DNA of 64,000 bases, from assembly GCA_019911965.1 (NCBI GenBank), contig JAIOJF010000009.1, positions 45,744-109,743 on the forward strand. Direction: 5' to 3'. The DNA is from Paracoccaceae bacterium (lineage in GTDB: Bacteria; Pseudomonadota; Alphaproteobacteria; Rhodobacterales; Rhodobacteraceae). The notes under the pieces were generated by a model. The model worked only from the letters and a program-made list of their open reading frames with translations, did not search any database and had not been told where the DNA came from. This document shows, one piece after another, positions 60,056 to 64,000 of the stretch. Position numbers and translations under genes: made by a program. Each line of letters starts with the position of its first letter. Positions within the stretch are counted from its first letter, which is position 1.

Positions 60056-61072
60056 ATGTTGAGTATTTTTACCAAAAAGAAGTATGTGCAGCCCTGCCGG
60101 GATGCAACGCGTTGCAGGCATTCAGGACCGCTGGCCGGATTGCTGTTCGGTCTGGCGGTTCTGCTGTGGGCATCGGTCGGCGCCAGGGCGCAGGACCTGC
60201 CGGCAGGAATTGACGCCCCGGATTTCCGCGCGGCACTCGATCTGTGGCTGGACGATGACGAAGCAACGGCGCTGCCGGCGCTGGCCGGGATGGCGGCGGA
60301 GGGCAATGAGGCGGCGCGGCTGCTGGTCGGGCTGATCGACAAGTCTTTCCCGTTGCAGGGTCCCTGGCTGGCCCTGCGCGACAAGCCCGAGCGGATTGCG
60401 TTGCTGCGGGCGGCGGGCGGTTTGTCGGGGCGAAGCTGGCTGCGGATGGTGGATCACGATCTGGCGCGTCGCTGGCTGGCGGTGCTGGACCAGCGCGCCG
60501 ATATCGCGGCCGCGCTTTCGCTGGCGGATCTGGGCGAGGCGCGGGCGTTGCGGGTGGCACTGGTCTCGCTGGAGGCGCGGCAGGTGACCGGCTTTGACGA
60601 ATTTGCCGATGATCCGCGCTATCCGGCTGCCCTGCGCTACCTGATCTGGCAGGACTGGAGAAAGGCGGGTCGCGCCGTCGCGCCCGCGCTTGCCGATCTG
60701 CATCCCGGCGATGGCCAGCGGCAGATGGTGCAGGCCAGTGTGGCGGCGGATGATCTGATGGACTGGCTGGCGATCACCGATATGGGGCAGCCGCTGACGG
60801 CTTTGTGCCGCGATGCCTGCCCGGACAGCGAGGCCACCTGCCGGCTTGCGGGATACCAGGCGATTGGCGGCTATCGGCGGTTCGCGGGCCTGGGCTCGCC
60901 CGCAATCATGCTGATCGGCGAGGCGCGCTTTGCCGCCAGCCGGCGCGGCCAGGCCAGCGTACTGCGCCGGGCGCTGGCCTATGACCTTCTGACCTCGCTG
61001 AGGGTCGATGCGATTGCCGGAACGGATGCCTGTTTCGCCGGCTTGCTGGCGGCGGAGGGGCAGCGGTTCTGA
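60056..61072 (+). CDS. Secreted or membrane-anchored protein of unknown function
   Basis: 338 residues from ATG 60056. A hydrophobic segment (GPLAGLLFGLAVLLWASVGARAQ, about 24-46) serves as signal peptide or anchor; the first 23 residues before it are basic and partly encoded by repeat copy 6, so the true start could be GTG 60086. The mature part is rich in Ala/Arg/Leu helices and has a Cys cluster ALCRDACPDSEATCRLAG. The repeating helical pairs resemble TPR/Sel1-like folds, but no clear consensus is seen. Lone gene before glnA. Confidence 0.65.
   Translation: MLSIFTKKKYVQPCRDATRCRHSGPLAGLLFGLAVLLWASVGARAQDLPAGIDAPDFRAALDLWLDDDEATALPALAGMAAEGNEAARLLVGLIDKSFPLQGPWLALRDKPERIALLRAAGGLSGRSWLRMVDHDLARRWLAVLDQRADIAAALSLADLGEARALRVALVSLEARQVTGFDEFADDPRYPAALRYLIWQDWRKAGRAVAPALADLHPGDGQRQMVQASVAADDLMDWLAITDMGQPLTALCRDACPDSEATCRLAGYQAIGGYRRFAGLGSPAIMLIGEARFAASRRGQASVLRRALAYDLLTSLRVDAIAGTDACFAGLLAAEGQRF
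60061..60082 (+). repeat. Dispersed GAGTATTT..CCAAAAAGAAG repeat, copy 6
   Basis: GAGTATTTTTACCAAAAAG then AAG. It starts five bases after the first ATG of the downstream gene and would be translated as part of its N-terminus if that start is used. Confidence 0.75.
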
Positions 61073-61098
61073 ACACGCGGGGGAACCTGGAGTGGCGT

Positions 61099-61161
61099 GA
61101 ATGTGCACCAAAGGGGTGCGCCATGAATGTGCACCAAAGGGGTGCGCCATGAATGCGCACC
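61099..61161. repeat. 26-bp tandem repeat (two full copies and a partial third)
   Basis: Units at 61099-61124 and 61125-61150 are identical (GAATGTGCACCAAAGGGGTG then CGCCAT); a shortened third unit GAATGCGCACC follows. Each unit contains a GCACC/GGTGC hairpin. It is located between the unknown gene at 60056 and the glnA terminator. Confidence 0.85.
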
Positions 61162-61205
61162 CTACGGTGGGGGAGATGTGAAAGGTTCCGCAATGGGGGA
61201 AATGA

Positions 61206-61231
61206 AAAGGGCCCCGCGATGGGGGCCCTTT
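61206..61231 (-). terminator. Terminator of glnA, possibly bidirectional
   Basis: Perfect 10-bp stem (AAAGGGCCCC / GGGGCCCTTT) with a 6-base loop, 20 bases after the glnA stop codon. T-rich on the minus-strand side (CCCTTTTCATT); on the plus strand it could also stop the gene at 60056. Confidence 0.8.
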
Positions 61232-61251
61232 CCTTGTTCAACCAGGCTGCA

Positions 61252-62661
61252 TCAGCAGCTGTAATACATCTGGTACTCGATCGGATGCGGCGTGTGCTCG
61301 TAGGCGTAGACATCCTTCCACATCAGCCGGAGATAGCCGTCGATCTGGTCCTTGGTGAAGACATCGCCGGCCAGCAGGAAATCGTGATCCTTTTCCAGGC
61401 ATTCGAGCGCCTCGCGCAGGCTGGCGCAGACGGTCGGGATATTGGCCAGTTCCTCGGGCGGCAGATCGTAGAGATCCTTGTCCGAGGCCTCGCCCGGGTC
61501 GATCTTGTTGGAGATGCCGTCCAGGCCCGCCATCAGCAGCGCGGCAAAGGCCAGATAGGGGTTGGCGGCGGGATCGGGGAAACGGGCCTCGACCCGCTTG
61601 GCCTTGGGGCTTTCCGACCAGGGAATACGCACGCAGCCCGAGCGGTTGCGCGCGGAATAGGCCCTGAGCACCGGTGCCTCGAAGCCCGGGATCAGCCGTT
61701 TGTAGGAGTTGGTCGACGGGTTGGTGAAGGCGTTCAGCGTCTTGGCATGTTTCAGGATGCCGCCGATGAAATACATCGCCTCCTGGCTGAGATCGGCATA
61801 TTTGTCGCCGGAAAACAACGGCTTGCCATCGCGCCAGATCGACATGTTGACATGCATGCCGGTGCCGTTGTCGCCATAGATCGGCTTGGGCATGAAGGTG
61901 GCGGTCTTGCCATAGGCGTGGGCGACGTTGTGGATCACGTATTTGTATTTCTGGATCTCGTCGGCCTGTTTGGTCAGGGTGCCGAACAGAAGGCCCAATT
62001 CATGCTGGCACGACGCGACCTCGTGGTGGTGCTTGTCGACCTTCATGCCCATCGACTTCATGGTCGACAGCATTTCCGAGCGCAGGTCCTGGGCGGAATC
62101 TGTCGGGTTGACCGGGAAGTACCCGCCCTTGACGCCGGGGCGGTGGCCGGAATTGCCCATCTCGTATTCGGTATCGGAATTCCACGCCGCATCGACCGCA
62201 TCCACCTCGAATGAAACCTTGTTCATCTTGTTGGAATAGCGCACGTCGTCGAAGATGAAGAACTCGGCTTCCGGGCCGAAATAGGCGGTGTCGCCGATGC
62301 CCGATGATTTGAGATACGCTTCGGCCTTCATCGCGGTGCCGCGCGGGTCGCGGTTGTAATGCTCGCCGGTATCGGGCTCATGCACCGAGCAGTGGATGCA
62401 GAGGGTTTTTTCGGCATAGAACGGGTCGATATAGGTCGAGCCGCAATCGGGCATCAGTTTCATGTCCGACTGGTCGATGGATTTCCACCCGGCGATCGAC
62501 GAGCCGTCGAACATGAAGCCGTCTTCGAGGAAATCCTCGTCGACCTGATCGGCAATTACCGTGACATGCTGAAGTTTGCCGCGCGGATCGGTGAAGCGGA
62601 TGTCGACATAGGTGACTTCCTCTTCGCCGATCAGCTTCAGAACGTTTGCAATATCGCTCAT
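61252..62661 (-). CDS. glnA: Glutamine synthetase type I
   Basis: 469 residues. Type I-beta [12 protein letters not shown] near the N-terminus, [32 protein letters not shown], and the adenylylation loop with Tyr-398 in [13 protein letters not shown]-dependent amidation of glutamate is the main ammonium assimilation step; adenylylation and PII regulate it. It forms the glnB-glnA operon, 53 bases after glnB. A small CCCC-TTGC-GGGG hairpin lies in the intergenic gap and might adjust expression of the second gene. Confidence 0.98.
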   Translation of the reverse strand: MSDIANVLKLIGEEEVTYVDIRFTDPRGKLQHVTVIADQVDEDFLEDGFMFDGSSIAGWKSIDQSDMKLMPDCGSTYIDPFYAEKTLCIHCSVHEPDTGEHYNRDPRGTAMKAEAYLKSSGIGDTAYFGPEAEFFIFDDVRYSNKMNKVSFEVDAVDAAWNSDTEYEMGNSGHRPGVKGGYFPVNPTDSAQDLRSEMLSTMKSMGMKVDKHHHEVASCQHELGLLFGTLTKQADEIQKYKYVIHNVAHAYGKTATFMPKPIYGDNGTGMHVNMSIWRDGKPLFSGDKYADLSQEAMYFIGGILKHAKTLNAFTNPSTNSYKRLIPGFEAPVLRAYSARNRSGCVRIPWSESPKAKRVEARFPDPAANPYLAFAALLMAGLDGISNKIDPGEASDKDLYDLPPEELANIPTVCASLREALECLEKDHDFLLAGDVFTKDQIDGYLRLMWKDVYAYEHTPHPIEYQMYYSC

Positions 62662-62714
62662 TTTCGGTTCCTTGATTTTCGTGGGTTATGCGTGACCCCT
62701 TGCGGGGCGATTGT

Positions 62715-63080
<366 letters not shown>

Positions 63081-63214
63081 TCATGGCGTCAAAGCACTTT
63101 CACCGCAGCGCTGCAATTGGCTAGGGTGGTGCGGCTGGCCGGCTGGGTGGAATCGCGGGTGTGGTGCCTGAAATTTGTGCGAGATGCCTGATTAATAGGC
63201 GAAGTGTGGACATC

Positions 63215-64000
63215 ATGAGCGAATTGCTGAGTGCCGATGAGATGCGCCGCCTGGAGCGGGCGGCGATTGCCTCGGGCGAGGTAAGCGGGCTGGAATTGAT
63301 GGAGCGTGCCGGGCAGGGCGTGGTCGAGGCGATTTTCGAGGTCTGGCCGGACCTTGACGGCAAGCGGGGGGCCAGCCCCCCGCACCCCCCGGAGTATTTG
63401 GACCAAAAAGAAGCCAGTCGGGCAGTGGTATTGTGCGGGCCGGGGAATAATGGCGGCGATGGCTTCGTGGTGGCGCGGTTACTGGCCGAGCGGGGCTGGG
63501 CGGTTGCGGTGTATCTGCTGGGCGACGCGGCGAAACTGCCGCCGGATGCTGCGGCGAATTATGCGCGGTGGCGGGAGGTTGGCGCGGTTGCGCCGCTGGC
63601 GGCCTGGCGGTTCGATGATGGCGTGGCGCTGGTGGTCGATGCGCTGTTCGGCACCGGGTTGACGCGCCCGTTTGCGGGGCATCCCTGCCTTGCGGCGGGG
63701 GGCGCGAAGATCGTGGCGGTCGATATGCCGAGCGGGTTCTGCGCCGATAGTGGCAGATGGCTGGGGGACCCGCAGGGCCGGGCCGGGGCGGACCTTACGG
63801 TGACCTTTCACACCGCCAAGCGCGGGCATTATCTGGGCGATGGTCCGGCGGCTTGCGGCAGGCTGGTCGTCAAGGATATCGGATTGCGCAGGGGCGGCGC
63901 GGGTGCTTCGATTACGCTGGTAGAGCGCCCCGATGCCGCGCTGATCGGCAGGGGCGGGGGCGCGCATAAATATGCCCACGGCCATGCGCTGATCCTGTCC
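63215..64000 (+). CDS. nnr: Bifunctional NAD(P)H-hydrate epimerase/dehydratase Nnr, 5' part, with in-frame repeat insertion
   Basis: 262 residues are visible; the C-terminus runs past the right edge. N-terminal YjeF/epimerase domain: MSELLSADEMRRLERAAIASG, LMERAGQGVVEAI, VVLCGPGNNGGDGFVVARLL, LVVDALFGTGLTRP and VAVDMPSGF. The start of the dehydratase domain (AHKYAHGHALILS) is seen at the window edge. The enzyme repairs hydrated NAD(P)H. Residues about 50-68 (GKRGASPPHPPEYLDQKEA) come from a dispersed repeat inserted between the first helix and the first strand. The frame is kept, so the protein may tolerate it. Confidence 0.9.
   Translation, partial: MSELLSADEMRRLERAAIASGEVSGLELMERAGQGVVEAIFEVWPDLDGKRGASPPHPPEYLDQKEASRAVVLCGPGNNGGDGFVVARLLAERGWAVAVYLLGDAAKLPPDAAANYARWREVGAVAPLAAWRFDDGVALVVDALFGTGLTRPFAGHPCLAAGGAKIVAVDMPSGFCADSGRWLGDPQGRAGADLTVTFHTAKRGHYLGDGPAACGRLVVKDIGLRRGGAGASITLVERPDAALIGRGGGAHKYAHGHALILS
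63364..63413 (+). repeat. Dispersed repeat copy 7, inside the nnr coding region
   Basis: Full-type unit: hairpin GCGGGGGG / CCCCCCGC (63364-63383) followed by the core CCGGAGTATTTGGACC then AAAAAGAAG. It lies in frame within nnr and encodes about 17 residues. Confidence 0.85.

Noticed and set aside
61099..61161. CRISPR-like array
   Set aside because: The 26-bp units are directly abutting with no spacers, and no cas genes are present.

Overview
The window reads as chromosome of a GC-rich alphaproteobacterium of the order Rhodobacterales, probably a marine Roseobacter-group member. The main reasons are a DddP-type DMSP lyase, a taurine:pyruvate-type transaminase, a DgcN/DgcA D-glutamate pair, a DUF1523 protein, a hybrid cobalamin operon (CbiX, CobH, CobL, CobI, CbiG-CobJ, CobM), a short H-NS/HvrA-type protein and dispersed GGAGTATTT..CCAAAAAGAAG intergenic repeats. 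No rRNA, tRNA, IS element, prophage or CRISPR array was found. Genus-level assignment is not possible from the sequence alone.

Layout. 1-13.4 kb: the 5' part of an oxidoreductase-SelD fusion, a LysR regulator divergent from a DUF4386 membrane protein and a NAD(P)-binding protein, Mrp, a tungstate-binding TupA divergent from a DNA-binding-only ModE homologue with an inverted repeat between them, then a serine hydrolase, SDR, M20 deacylase, a solitary PD-(D/E)XK-like protein, a peptide-binding protein and a cupin. 13.6-20.9 kb: an eight-gene co-directional operon of mostly unknown genes (coiled-coil protein, unknown, lipoprotein, AAA+ ATPase, small membrane protein, unknown, small membrane protein, DUF1523). 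This is the best candidate for an undescribed system. 21.2-27.7 kb: cobalamin corrin-ring operon with translationally overlapping genes.

27.7-38.6 kb, mostly on the minus strand: pheS, a thioesterase, rplT, rpmI, a small membrane protein, pyruvate kinase, a D-amino-acid cluster (Dat, DgcA, DgcN) and accA, with N-formylglutamate amidohydrolase and DUF1244 on the plus strand. 38.7-44.3 kb: small envelope and cytochrome genes, a palindromic MITE-like element and parE. 44.5-49.3 kb: H-NS-like gene behind an AT-rich leader, transaminase with a TauR-like operator, COG4280 membrane protein, PPK2 and a Phd-Doc toxin-antitoxin pair. 49.3-54.9 kb: methyltransferase, MATE exporter, a hairpin-rich non-coding segment, an alpha/beta hydrolase-OsmC fusion, DddP and an Lrp regulator. 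55-64 kb: class V PLP enzyme, ArsC-like protein, pyrD, DUF952, 5'-nucleotidase, a secreted unknown, glnB-glnA, and the 5' part of Nnr, which carries a dispersed repeat inside its reading frame.

Functional links: nitrogen assimilation (glnB-glnA), D-glutamate turnover (dgcN-dgcA-dat), organosulfur use (DddP, transaminase) and B12 synthesis form a typical marine heterotroph set. Start sites were chosen from ribosome-binding sites and family alignment by memory. Promoters were mostly not assignable by eye.
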